Source: Proales similis (Eukaryota > Rotifera > Eurotatoria > Ploima > Proalidae). Taken from it: a stretch of 64,000 nucleotides of DNA. Of the stretch, positions 18,301 to 28,197 are shown piece after piece. Where the stretch lies: the NCBI GenBank assembly GCA_019059635.1, contig JAGVRJ010000001.1, positions 2,108,001-2,172,000 of the forward strand, read 5' to 3'. Numbering within the stretch: the stretch's first letter is position 1; the number at the start of each line of letters is the position of its first letter. The notes under the pieces were generated by a model. That model was not told where the DNA came from, did no database searches, and saw only the letters and a list, made by a program, of their open reading frames with translations. The translations under genes and the position numbers were made by a program.

Positions 18301-19952
18301 AGCACTTTGTCAATGTCGTTCAGCTCGAATCTAATCGACTCGGGCAACAGCTTTTCGGCCGACTCTTTCTTTCTGTCTGTCTGAGGCTTGCTCGGCGTGG
18401 GCGACTTGGTACGACTGCGAGCGTTGACCGATTTGTCCGCTTTTGAATTGCTCGTCGCGTTTTTCTTCTCGCCGGCATCGTCGCCGATTGTGAAAAACTG
18501 CTCGAGCGAAGGCATGCTTACAGGCTCTGGAGAAGCAGCTGCGCGCTGCTGAAGTTGACTTTCAGAGTGACTCGGTGTGAGAAGAGTTTGTTTGTGGTTT
18601 GTGACCAGCTCGGAAGTGGTGCGCACCAGGGTGGGCGCTTTAACCGGCGTGTGGCCAGGCGAGCTTGTTTTGGGCGCAATTCGTTTGCCAGCTTTAGTCT
18701 TGGCGCCGCTTGAATCTGCGTTCGACTTGGCTCTGCTCGTGTTCTGACGCTGAATGGGCACCTTGCCGTTCTGAGGAGCCACTCGGCTCAGCGAGAATAT
18801 TTGTTCCGTTTGAGGACTGGTGAGTACAACTGGTCCATTAGCCCGAGGCGACAGAGTGTTGACCGGCAGTCCGAACTCGCTCGGACTAAACACCATGGAC
18901 GCGGCTTTGGAAAGGATGTCTTGAGCGTCCATTTCATGCTTCTTGACCTCTTCTGACGCGACTGGCGCCTGAAGGCTGAGCATGGCGGGCGCTTGCGGCG
19001 CAGGCAGTATTAGCTTCTGCGTGCTGCCGCTCAGCGGCTTGGGCCGAATCTCGCGCGGCCTCTTGCCGCTCGAGTTTGAAGCGTCATAGGCCGGCTGTGG
19101 TTGTTGAGCAGGCACCACGGGCGCTGGCAGCACAATCGGCTTCGATCGCTTACTGCTCGCTTTGGGTCGGATGCATTTGGGCTGTGCTGTTGTGCTGCTC
19201 GCTTTGCTCATAATGGGCACAGTGCTCGGCTTGGGCTGTATAGGTTTGGGTTTGTGCGGCTCCTTGTCGTTAGTCGAGCTTGAGTTGGAACCGTTCAGAA
19301 CAATGGTTTGTGGTGGCTTGGCGTCGCTTTTGCCCGCTGAGTCGCTCGCATCGTCCGCTCGCATTGGAGGCACAAACGCGATGCCGTTCGAAGTAATTAT
19401 GAAGCCTCCTTGGTTTATGTTGGGTATTTGCTGTAGAGATTGAATATTGCGATTTGGCGAAGTTGTTGTTGTTGTTGTTGATGGTGGTGGAGGTGCCGTC
19501 GTGGCTGCTGCGATCGTTGACTGGTGAACGGGCTCGGACGCAGCGTTGCTGAACGAGTCGTTTGCGTTTAGACTTTCGTTTGGCGAGGCGCTCGACGAAC
19601 AAGAGGACGTGTTGAGCTGACTGCCATTGTTCAACTTCTTTTCGAGTTCGGAGTTCAATTTTTCCAGCTTGCTGACTTTTTCCTTTAATGCTTGCAGCTC
19701 GTCGACCTTGTCAAGTTTGTCGCTCAGAATGGACTCTTGGAATTTGGTGAGGAACTGCTCGAGAACAGAATTGAGCGCAGACAGCTGACTGCCTGGCTTC
19801 TCAAGGCTGGGCATCATGCGCTCAATGAGTTCGTTGACATTGGCTGCCGGGTCGGCGCAGTCGGTCCCGCTCGCAGTGTTCTGCATCAGAGAGGTCAGAG
19901 TGCTGCTCAGATCGGGCTTGCTCTCGCCGCTTCTACTGTTGCTTGTAGACAT
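15354..19952 (-). CDS. Large single-exon AT-hook, low-complexity nuclear protein
   Basis: ATG 19952 opens 1532 residues without an intron. A coiled-coil-like segment sits near residues 60-110 (LEQFLTKFQESILSDKLDKV). Long Ser/Thr/Pro-rich stretches follow, then two AT-hooks (KKRGRPPKGS and KKRRGRPPKSS) around residues 610-760 separated by basic KR patches, an acidic region, Q-rich segments, a ten-residue poly-Ala tract and a Ser/Tyr/Gln-rich C-terminus ending NMFNWHSGI. AT-hooks bind the minor groove of AT-rich DNA, so a chromatin or transcription role is likely. I do not recognise the orthologue. Composition alone could resemble several vertebrate chromatin cofactors. Confidence 0.85.
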   Translation of the reverse strand: MSTSNSRSGESKPDLSSTLTSLMQNTASGTDCADPAANVNELIERMMPSLEKPGSQLSALNSVLEQFLTKFQESILSDKLDKVDELQALKEKVSKLEKLNSELEKKLNNGSQLNTSSCSSSASPNESLNANDSFSNAASEPVHQSTIAAATTAPPPPSTTTTTTSPNRNIQSLQQIPNINQGGFIITSNGIAFVPPMRADDASDSAGKSDAKPPQTIVLNGSNSSSTNDKEPHKPKPIQPKPSTVPIMSKASSTTAQPKCIRPKASSKRSKPIVLPAPVVPAQQPQPAYDASNSSGKRPREIRPKPLSGSTQKLILPAPQAPAMLSLQAPVASEEVKKHEMDAQDILSKAASMVFSPSEFGLPVNTLSPRANGPVVLTSPQTEQIFSLSRVAPQNGKVPIQRQNTSRAKSNADSSGAKTKAGKRIAPKTSSPGHTPVKAPTLVRTTSELVTNHKQTLLTPSHSESQLQQRAAASPEPVSMPSLEQFFTIGDDAGEKKNATSNSKADKSVNARSRTKSPTPSKPQTDRKKESAEKLLPESIRFELNDIDKVLDQVESISVMCKSTKSDQKSDDADFLFDLIEPSTAIKDSKKKTATSKDRSRTPLKPDNHATAPKKRGRPPKGSREKPVKRNTSKEASKPSDEENGDTIVLSTFQELVVEGERHEEIVDFNEFVFDIAGKEDEPEGMEKAPAQDTSAGSAALEEEITIASLTGAKKGKKKRGDETPKHGKRKRGGSIDDKLEERDTTPKTIGALVANEKKRRGRPPKSSRVSGTGASQSDEKPAKGEEIGTIEYAGLTRFEIPYELDTSIHDEANERDLSPGPPPPAPRAPSNLDDEDEIESQIDHSEESKLHSEPNQIEAASMSGEFDSQVHGNDHRASQEVQPISDEHHSFREDVQIAENSELPETQSNYWSQLDNVNPSHIDLENDPILNSDLKKLHSSANSGKCEDKSSPSAGVMTPPPSTVSSVSSGTGSNSNQMHQSGLSVNPSSAGSSHQIISPPMNQDKPAQQSQHSQQPQSSSANYYNSSSQPNAYYSTNAIYPGQNYAKPNSVEQAPSHQYCASSKTSSPQLAAYDAFSGMNMMPSQRMSASPLQRSHSTTPQLQQQHQQSGTHPPIQHGLGHSPHRQSSNRQSFNSTPSTPQQVINGYGDHRSDENSPNEVVGSYTSAYPFEQAAAAAAAAAAVSMFQKKTEPSFNPYLSAAANSAYANLDGRNMTLPSAYTTPSQLNHFYPQPPPSQQQALNQQQQPHERSNRNYYQSAEYTGPSKVDKGLSKEKRSGSAAAGASSNKSKKSSSQKQAASYPAYPEAFPNLTSSSNSFYDLHKTGTEALASSLSSFFHKPDPYQSGRGGTELQYPGGYMPPMARSGPFTQGPANSVYSYDAKALSARAGSYDAYAKSGKGAMGSASSSSSSTVSSSYDESQVAVNRKYSHSASSNTKNYSAPSSSSSKAPATSALSDYYIPSGGQAYGLSAAAGSYPSSAPINQASYFPHANPHAAAAAAVAALSQHQHQAAMSSFFSSNVPNMFNWHSGI

Positions 19953-20698
19953 TGCGTCATAATACCATTGTGGAAATTTGACGCGCCGCTCTAATCTTCA
20001 ATAGCGCGAATGTCAGCCATTCAACCTGTATACGAAATTCAAAGTTAACCTCCTCAATAGCAGCTTGTTTATTAATTAAATATTATTGTAATAATTAATT
20101 AGGACGAGAGGCATTTGTTATGTGCGCTGGCACTAGTCAGGCCGCACTTATTATCTGCATAATTCGCCCATGTCGAGTCAGAATGGTCGCGAACATTTTT
20201 TTTTTCAAGAAACGCACACACACACACACACTCGTACACTGCCAACAGAACTAACTTGAGCGGAGTTGAGCTCAATGCCAAAACGGCTTTTGTTTGCACT
20301 GCCTACTCGGAATTATCCGTCCTCACACACTCTATTCGCCTTGCTCCCATACTCGGGCTCGTAATGATGCTCATTCATAATTGGCTAAACCGGCGCATTA
20401 TGCACATGCCTCATTATGTCGACGAATTCTAAATGCCCAATTAAGTATTTGCATTTTTTTTTGTAGCCTCAACCCTCAGCCTGCGATTGCCCAGACAATG
20501 TCGACCAAATAGTCTTACGGGTATTGTCAATGCGCACTTTCCCCAAACAGTCGCGTTAATTCTCCACTCTGACATGATCTCAGTTCGGAAATGAAGAGTT
20601 CGCTTGTTTTATTAGCCATCAATTTTACTTATTTCGTGCTCAATTCAGATGCGTAGAAAGGGGGGGGGGGCAATGAGTAATTTACAGTCTCTGACCGC
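19953..20698. other. Spacer: AT-hook gene 5' region and Drosha 3' UTR
   Basis: It holds a CA/AC run (20215-20231), an eleven-G run (20660-20670) and a TTTATT (20606-20611) that could end Drosha transcripts on the minus strand. No gene seen. Confidence 0.5.
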
Positions 20699-23600
20699 CT
20701 AGTCAGATGAATCAGACGAAGAGTTTGGATCGGTCGGCTGTTGGCTGCTGGTGCGAGAAGCGTGCTCTTCGACTGGCGCCGGATAAGCGTCAGACTGGGT
20801 TGGAAATGTGCTCACATCTTGGATCTGCTCGTTCACGTACTTGCTGAGTATCGGAAACATTTGTGAGTTGGTCTTGAGCGCGTTCTTGGCCGCTTCGACC
20901 TCGGCATCATGAATCGACTTTCCAACGCCTTCTCCGATTCGTTTTCGATCAAAGTAGACGGCCACCTTGTAGGTTTTGTTGTTTGGCGGGCCCATCTCTT
21001 GCAAGAGCTTGTAGGCGGGCAGCATAGGCTTTGCATCGTCCACGTCGCGCAGCGACAAGCAGCACTGCTGCAGACGAGACTTGGGGTCATTCCAGAACTG
21101 GTACATGATTATGTCCTTGAGCTTGTTGAATATGCACACTTCACAAAAAGTTCGAACCGCCTGCAGACCCTGGTCAATGTACAAGGCGCCCACAAAGGCC
21201 TCGAATACGTCGGCTTTGCGCTTGAGGTTGCCGCCTGTCTCTTGTTTGCCGCCAGCACCGTGCACGTAGCGAGCCATGCCGAGTTCGTCGAACAGCAGAG
21301 CCTGTGTGCTGTTGCAGACCAACGAGCTGCGAAGCAATGACAAATGGCCTTCGTGATGGTTGGGAAAATGCCGATAGAGGTAATCGCTCACCACAAAGTT
21401 GAGGATCGTATCGCCCAGAAACTCGAGTCGTTGATTATCGCCCAGGGTGATCAAATTGTACGATGCCGACCGAGTGCAGAACGCTTGCGCCAATAGGCGA
21501 ATGTGTCTGAACGTGACGCCGATCTGCTGCTCGAATTCGTTCACTCGTTGCAGCATTTTAACGCTCGGAATGAGATGGCGGTCGCCGGCCGGCAACTGTG
21601 CCTGCAGCGGGTGCTTGAACAAGTTAGTCCAAATCTGAAGCAGGTCATTGTCGGGCAGCCACAAGGTTCTGGCCAGAGTTCGATTGACCGTATGCAGGTC
21701 GCTGTCGAGATAAATGGCGGCGAGCAGTGCTTCAAAGCTGTTGGCCAGTGCGTGGTTCAGCGCCGAATTCGAGCACAGGTCTACGCCATGGTAGAACAGG
21801 ATGAAATAGTGAAGGTCGAGCTTACGAGCCAGCACGGCCAGGTATTGATTTTGTACAATTGCGTTTCTGTATTCTGACAGTTGACCTTCGTCGTAGGTGG
21901 GAAACAGAGAAAACAAATGCTCGCTGATCATGAGCTCAAGAATTTTGTCGCCGAGGAACTCGAGCCGTTCGTAGTTGGCCACCTTGGACACTTGTTCCTG
22001 CTCGTTTGCCTTGCGCGACATAATCGAGAAGAGAATGTGAATTCCTTTCTTGCGCAGCATTGACTTGCGCTTTTGCGGAGTGAGCGAGCCGACGGTCGCA
22101 TTGCGAACGCGACAGTTGAACAGAACGTTGCGCACATGGTCCACGTTCGAGCCGAGATTCTGATGCAGGAGAAACGCGCCCGACGGATGAGTGAGCGCGT
22201 ACTGAAGCAGAAGCCGATCTTTGAAGCGATAGGCAATCTTCTCTTCGAGATGCTTGAGGCTTTGATGAAAGCGAACGTGCTCTATGAACGACGGCAACAG
22301 AACCGCATAGTGCACAAAGTCGGCGCGTATTCCGGTCCGAATGAAATGCTCACTGCTGAGCTCAATCATCACCTCTTTGCTCGACTCGCTTGTTTCCTTC
22401 ATCATTTTCTGCAGCTGCTCGCCCATCTCTCGCAGCTTTGTTTTGTCTTCTTCGCTCACTTTTGACTTGTTGTTGAGCAAATGCTTCAACTTGAAGTATT
22501 TGTGGTGAAGCTTTTTCAGCTGATTGTTGTTCTTCATCAGCGGCATCCAGGTGTTGCGGTACATGTTGAAATGGATGATGAGCGGATAGCGACCGTCGGC
22601 TCCCTGTGCCATGTGCTCGCGGTCAAGTTGGTCGAGCCGGATTGTGCTCGGCCGCTTGCCTGGACAAGTGACCAGAGATCCCTGAAGTCTATCGACCAGA
22701 CTCAGCCAGTCCCGATCGCCGAGGCTGCTGCAGCGAGACAATGTGTCCCTCTCAACTACTGGCCGGCTCTCGCTCAGCAGATAGTCGATTATTTCGGCCG
22801 GGCTGAGTAGCTCTTTGCCTTCATCTAAGTTGAATCGAGACAAAAAAAAAAAGAATGAACGAGAAAATGGGCGCAGGGAGAGAGTCGAGAGCCAACCTGG
22901 AAGAAAGCGGCTGAATCGGGGCATTATGTGAAATCGATCGCAATTTTCTTCTGCCACACCGAATCCCTTCCATTTGAGGTCGTAGAGTTCGAGAAGTTCA
23001 ATGAGCAAGAAACGCTTCAGCTTGTCTAGCTCGGCCACAGTGAAGTTGGGCTTTCGAAATCAAGAAATTCAATTGTGTGACTGTGGTCAAGGACGAGAAG
23101 AGCTGAAAGTTACTTGGCAAAGCTTTTCTTCTACAAGGTTGACGCGGTACTCTTGATTGTAGATCACAATGAGACAGTCCGGAACGGGTTCAAGCGGCTC
23201 GTGAGCAAACACCGAGAAGCCCTCGAACCGATATTCGCTTCCATTCTGGCCAATTACGGTGCTCTGTCGAAGAGGAAAGGCCACACTCGGCTCGATTTTC
23301 AGCCGATAGTGATGCAGCCGGCGCAGATTGTTGCTGTGCGGATCGCACGCTTCGATTGGCTTGGTTGAAACGAGAAGCTGAAAATTTCACTCGTTGACCA
23401 GGCAGGGAAGAGGAGAGGAAACCTTTTCGCCAAAGTAAATCTGATGCCTTGTGCCGAACGTTGTGTTCTTGAGTTTGCACTTGCAGAGCGGGCCGTCATT
23501 GCTCTGCTCGGGCTCGTTGAAGCTTAGATTTGAGTGAAGCCGTTCTGGGTGCTCTTGTTTACGCTTTATCTCCATTGAGCGTATGTCGTCAGCCTCGTCC

Positions 23601-24443
23601 TCGCTGCTCTGCGAGCTCGATTCACTTTGTGACGAGGAGCTGTCGCTGGACGCGCTGCTCTCTCTCGATCGTTTTCGTTCACTTTTGCCTGTCTTCGCCC
23701 GGTCGCATGTGCACTGCGAGAACGAGTGAAAGCGTTTGCTATGCAGCAGTTGCCGATAGTCCGGTATGCGCGTCTTTTCCTCGGGCAGATTGGCAGCTTT
23801 TCGCGCTCGCGCACTTCTCTCAATTAAGTTGAACTGAAAATTCTCGCCGAGAACTTTGAGCTTTTCGGTCGCATTCACCTCGCCGCAATCCTAGATCGAG
23901 TTTAAGGGCCAAAATGAGTAGAATATATCAACGCCGTCATTCGGCCAAAGTCACCTTGGCCAGGTAGTAAGAGTCCGATTTGCTCATTTGAACATAAGGG
24001 CAGTCCATTCGAATTGGCTCGACACGAGTCGATTTAGCCCTCTCGTCCGTATTCGCTCGTCGGCATTTCGTATCAACCGAACAAGAGCGGCTATCTTCGA
24101 ATCGTTGGGCCGAGCCAGCGCTTTTCAATCGCTTTTGCTGTCTATTGCTTGCCGACGAGTGGTCTGAATGTCGCTTGCCGCTGCACATGCCTTGCAGTCT
24201 TCTCGCTTGCTGCATGTGAGCAGCAGCTTCCGGGCCCATTGCTAACTGCGCCGTATTCATCGAATGAGGATAAAATGCTGCTTCGTGGCTGGCAATCGGA
24301 TAATAAAATGGCATTTGTTGCTGCTGCTGATGCGCGTAGAATGGCGGCATGGCAGCATAGTACCCAGAACCGACCGGATATGGATAGTTGCTGTTATGCT
24401 CCTCAGACGGCGGCTCATTTGCATTCGGCCAGTTGGAGGCCAT
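20699..24443 (-). CDS. DROSHA: Drosha, nuclear RNase III of the microRNA Microprocessor
   Basis: Five exons inferred: 24443-about 23950 (P/Q/Y-rich N-terminus), about 23878-23425, about 23360-23117, about 23049-22897 and 22824-20699. The central domain shows NDGPLCKC, PIEACDPHSNN, EGFSVFAHEPLEPVP and FHIMPRFSRFLP. RNase IIIa carries ERLEFLGDKILELM and EALLAAIYLD; RNase IIIb carries QRLEFLGDTILNFV, HHEGHLSLLRSSLV and EAFVGALYID, so the acidic catalytic residues are present in both. A dsRBD follows (YKLLQEMGPPNNKTYKVAV). Total is roughly 1000-1050 residues against 1374 in human, mainly from a shorter N-terminus. The intron 22896-22825 is 72 bp, has no stop and stays in frame. Drosha cleaves pri-miRNAs in the nucleus with DGCR8. 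Confidence 0.95.
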
Positions 24444-24739
24444 TTCGTTCAGTCGGGCTTGTTAAATCTTCTCCAGTTACCTTGAAAAGTTGTTCGAAAT
24501 CTTTAGACGAACCAGATGCAATAGGGATCGATTCGCGCTGGGAAAATTATCACATCTTCCTCGACTCGCATCATAAAGGCCAAAATTCAATCGGGCATTT
24601 AACGTTTAAATGAACAAATAGAAGAACAGCGGCTAAAAACGAATATTGGGCGGAATTAGCGACTAGAATGGAGCGTGTCCAAACAGGTTGTGTGAAAAAA
24701 TAGAAAAATTGCATGCTTTGCTTAAATTTGAACGGCAAA

Positions 24740-25817
24740 TCAGTTAAGAACAGCGTCAGAGTGGGATAACGAAAAGAGCTTTTGAGTTAGAGCTCTGTTT
24801 CTCTCTTGCAAGTAGCGAATCATTTCCGCCTGGTTTTCTAAAGTTGCATCCACTTGGTTCACGCTCTGGTAGCCGATTTCGTTGCCGTACGATCCGGTGA
24901 ATATTGGACTCTCCAGCTCTTCCTCGACGTCCGGCGCTTTCCTTTCTCGGTTGAATTTCAAACAGCGAGCTAAATCGAGACATGAACACTTCATGATTGT
25001 GTCTACAAGGCTTCTGCTTTCTCACCCAGGTAAAGCAAGAGCGCAATGGCCAGACCGGCATTTTGCACACTTAGCCATATTTGTACAAAATTCTGCTCGT
25101 CAAGCTTGGCCGGTGTGCATTGAATCGAGCAGATCTGAGGCAGGAGGCGAAGTAAAACGACAAGAATCACATTGCCTTTTAAAGTTGTTCAGATTTAAAT
25201 AGCTCAAATGGCGATTAGTTTGAAAGTAACGTACCGGCCGACGACAGAACAAATGGCAATGAGCGAATGAAGCGAGTGCGCCGGTAGAAGCTCAAATAGC
25301 CTCGGCGTCTTAGTTTCATTTGAACCGAGTGAAAGTAACTTGGTGAGCAGGTATGTAAACCAATCAAGCATTTCAATTTTAAGAGTGTGGAACTTACCGA
25401 TCGAAGGCCAAGCTAACGGGCCAAAACGCGGCGTTCAGAAAGCAAACAAGATCGAGCGCGTCCGGGCCAGTGTTGGCCGACTGCTTCCAGAAGTGTGGAA
25501 CAGCGAACAGGCCCGCTTCAAGAAGAACCTTGACCAAGTGTGCTGGTTAGAGGCCGAGTAGAATTCGATTATTCGATTGAATGACGCACGACTAAGAGCA
25601 GTTCGCACAGTATGAAAGGAAGGGCTGGCGTCTGGAGAAATTTGACATTCCCTTCGGCCGATAGGTTTTGATCGGTGGCAGCATTCGAGGCTAGCAAGTT
25701 CTCACGTGACGAGTAGCGAATATCAGCCGCACTTGTCTATAGATGAGTTAGAAAATCGAGCAAATGCTTGATTAAGTCAGTGTCGATTACGTTTCTAGAA
25801 TTTCTGTCCGATTCCAT
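24740..25817 (-). CDS. TMEM192: TMEM192, lysosomal membrane protein
   Basis: Six exons: 25817-25791, 25736-25586, 25542-25398, 25338-25235, 25175-25026, 24969-24740. They sum to 807 nt and 268 residues (human 271). The first exon codes only for MESDRNSRN. Hydrophobic segments are LPFILCELLLVV, LVKVLLEAGLFAV, LVCFLNAAFWPVSLAF, NVILVVLLRLLP and NAGLAIALLLYL. The best anchors to the family are RRRGYLSFYRRTR and the C-terminal ENQAEMIRYLQERN, then ALTQKLFSLSHSD, a coiled coil typical of TMEM192. The function in animals is poorly known; it is a four-helix late endosome/lysosome protein. The joint between exons 2 and 3 (donor GTCATT) is the weakest. Confidence 0.85.
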
Positions 25818-26069
25818 GGGCGATCATCGGAGAGTAGGCGCCTGGTAAAAACTGATTTGAACGATCTTATCTGAGTGAAAAGAATTTTTTTTAAATCCGA
25901 TCGGCTTCTTATCATGTTCAAACCGGTGAATTAATTAAGCGACATTCAAAACTAAACAAAAGCTCAGCTGCTCTTCGTTGGTCCTGGTTTGGCTTGAATA
26001 GACGCAAGAGCGCATAGAGCAAAGGCAACAAATTGAACGGAGATGGCAATGTTTATTGGAAAAGGCAAA

Positions 26070-28197
26070 TTAAACCGAACTTGAACGAGTGGCGAAAAAT
26101 CGTCTAAACGAGTAGTCGATTTGCTCGGGCGTTCTGCCTTTCGTCTCGGGCATGAGAGGATAAAGAATGGCGATTGCGATTAGTTGAACGAGAATAAATA
26201 TGGCAAACACGTAATGCCTCAAGACTTCTTGAACAAAATCGAATATGAGCGCGAGCACCAAGGCCGAGCTCCAGTTCATCAAGACGCAAATAGACATTCC
26301 TGTGCTGCGTGCATTCTGCTGGAAACATTCGGCGCTGTACACGAACGGCACTGGCCCTGATTTAAGAAGAAAAGGGTCAAGCGAAGGTGGGGCCAAGACT
26401 GGATATATGTTGTTGCTTACCCAAAAGAGTGGCATAGGCGATCACAAAAGCGACAATGCAAAGTATGCCCAAATAGGTGAGGAAATGCACTTGACTCTGA
26501 AGAGGCCGCCTGATAGCTGAGATCTGAACTGGACTGCGGGCGAGTACTTACCGAAAAGCTGAGCGACACAATCAGAATGAGATAGATGAATATGATGCAG
26601 AACATGCCGGACAGAGTCATGAGTCTGCGCCCGACGCGTTCGATTAGGAATAGACTAAACGATGCGGCCATCATGTTCACAACGCCTGTGCTCAGTATGG
26701 CGTATTGAATAATCCACACAGGGCAGCCAGCGTCTCTGAATATCTTGAACGAGTAGAAGAATATCTAGAAGAGTTGAACGGAGGCAAGTGTAAGATTGGC
26801 CGCATTGCCTTGGGATTTGAGTTTTAGGTTGATTACCGCGTTAATGCCCGAGAGTTGGTCGGCAATGTTCAGAGTAAGAGCGACGAACAAAGGCCGTCTA
26901 AATGACCAAGTTCTAAACAGTGCAAGCAGAGACGCGTCGCAAGTTTGAATTTCGCCTTCGTTTCTTATCTCGTCAATCTCGTCCTCTACGTCGCTCTTTT
27001 GTCTAAGTCTTTCCAGAGCTTTAAATTTCAAAATTATTGAGGTCGGAACGCGGAATAAACAAAAATAAAACAGCGGCGGTCACCGTGAAATGCCCGAATT
27101 TCGTCGTTGCGGGCTATTATCAGGTGTTTGGGCGTCTCAGGCAAATAGAGCAAGATGACAAGGCCGTTGAAAATGGCCAGTATGCCGGGCAGGCAGAGCA
27201 GAATGCCCCATCTCTCCTCGGTGCCTTGCACGAAATGCAAGCAGTCGGATTTCGAGACAAAATCGAGTCGATTCTCACCCAAAAACTGTCTGAGGCCTAA
27301 AATCTGAGCCAAAACAATGCCTGCAGTGATGGATATCTGCGGAGCTATGCCTATTTTGCCTCTGATTGAACGAGGCGAGACTTCGACCAAATAGGTGGGC
27401 ACCATGGTGCATGCAGTGCCTCCTTGAACTCCGTAGATGAATCGACCGACAAATAGACAAACAGGAGAAGAGGTGAGCTTGGCCGACAGAGTGATCATTG
27501 ACGCGATTGTGCAGATGCACGTGTTCAGAACGAGAGAGTTCTTGCGGCCGATTCCTTCAAGTATGGGCTTTGAGCTCAAGGCGCCGAGGATGCCGCCGAT
27601 CACAAATAAACAGTTCAAAATCGACCATAGGAATCGATTGTACACATCCAACGAGGCTGTTTGCGCGTCCAGCTGTTTGCCTTCACTCTCGAGCTGCGCT
27701 TGCTTTTCGGCCAAGAGCTTTGGCGCAAACGTGTACAAATACTCGTTGAGGCTGGTGACGGGCCAGTGCTTGCGCACTTGTTCAAACTGATTTTGTTCCT
27801 TTAGCTCGATGCGCTGAATGCAGTCCAAGTCACTGCGCATTGCGCAATGGATGAACTCCAGCTTCAACGAGTCGTACAGATTCACTGCCTCTTGGAGCGA
27901 AGAGAAATTGGCCCGCACCACTCGAAGTTGGTCATTGTAATGCTTCAGCTTTTGGTTGTAGTCGTCGAATGCAAAGTATTTGGCTTGAATGAAGTGTTTG
28001 ATAATCTGTTTAAAAGCCAAGCAGAATAAGATTGGTCGGCAGCCGAAATGTAAATTGCTTCTGCTTACTTCAGACGGCGAATTCAGCGCGCTAATGTTAA
28101 AGCCAAACTGCAGAGTGATCAAGCTAACCGTGAGCAAGCACCAAATTAAATAGAGATTCCACTTTTGTTGCGAGAGGAGGTTAGTGCGTTCGGGCAT
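26070..28197 (-). CDS. GLUT-family facilitative sugar transporter with a long first loop
   Basis: ATG near 28197 starts MPERTNLLSQQKWNLYLIW. Five or so exons carry the MFS sugar-transporter hallmarks: GRFIYGVQGG, SPRSIRGKIG, a cytosolic PETPKH motif after TM6, QLSGINA in TM7, ERVGRRLMTLSG between TM8 and TM9, GPVPFVYSAE in TM10 and PETKGRTPEQID at the end. It catalyses facilitated hexose uptake at a membrane. TM1 (LTVSLITLQFGFNIS) and TM2 (FLWSILNCLFVIGGIL) are separated by about 120 residues with helical, charged sequence, while class I GLUTs have about 30-40 there. A TTTATT at 26051-26056 is the likely poly(A) signal. The exact SLC2A subtype cannot be assigned. Confidence 0.9.

Noticed and set aside
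21503-22465. Plus-strand frames opposite the Drosha RNase III domains
   Set aside because: Shadows of the conserved minus-strand gene.
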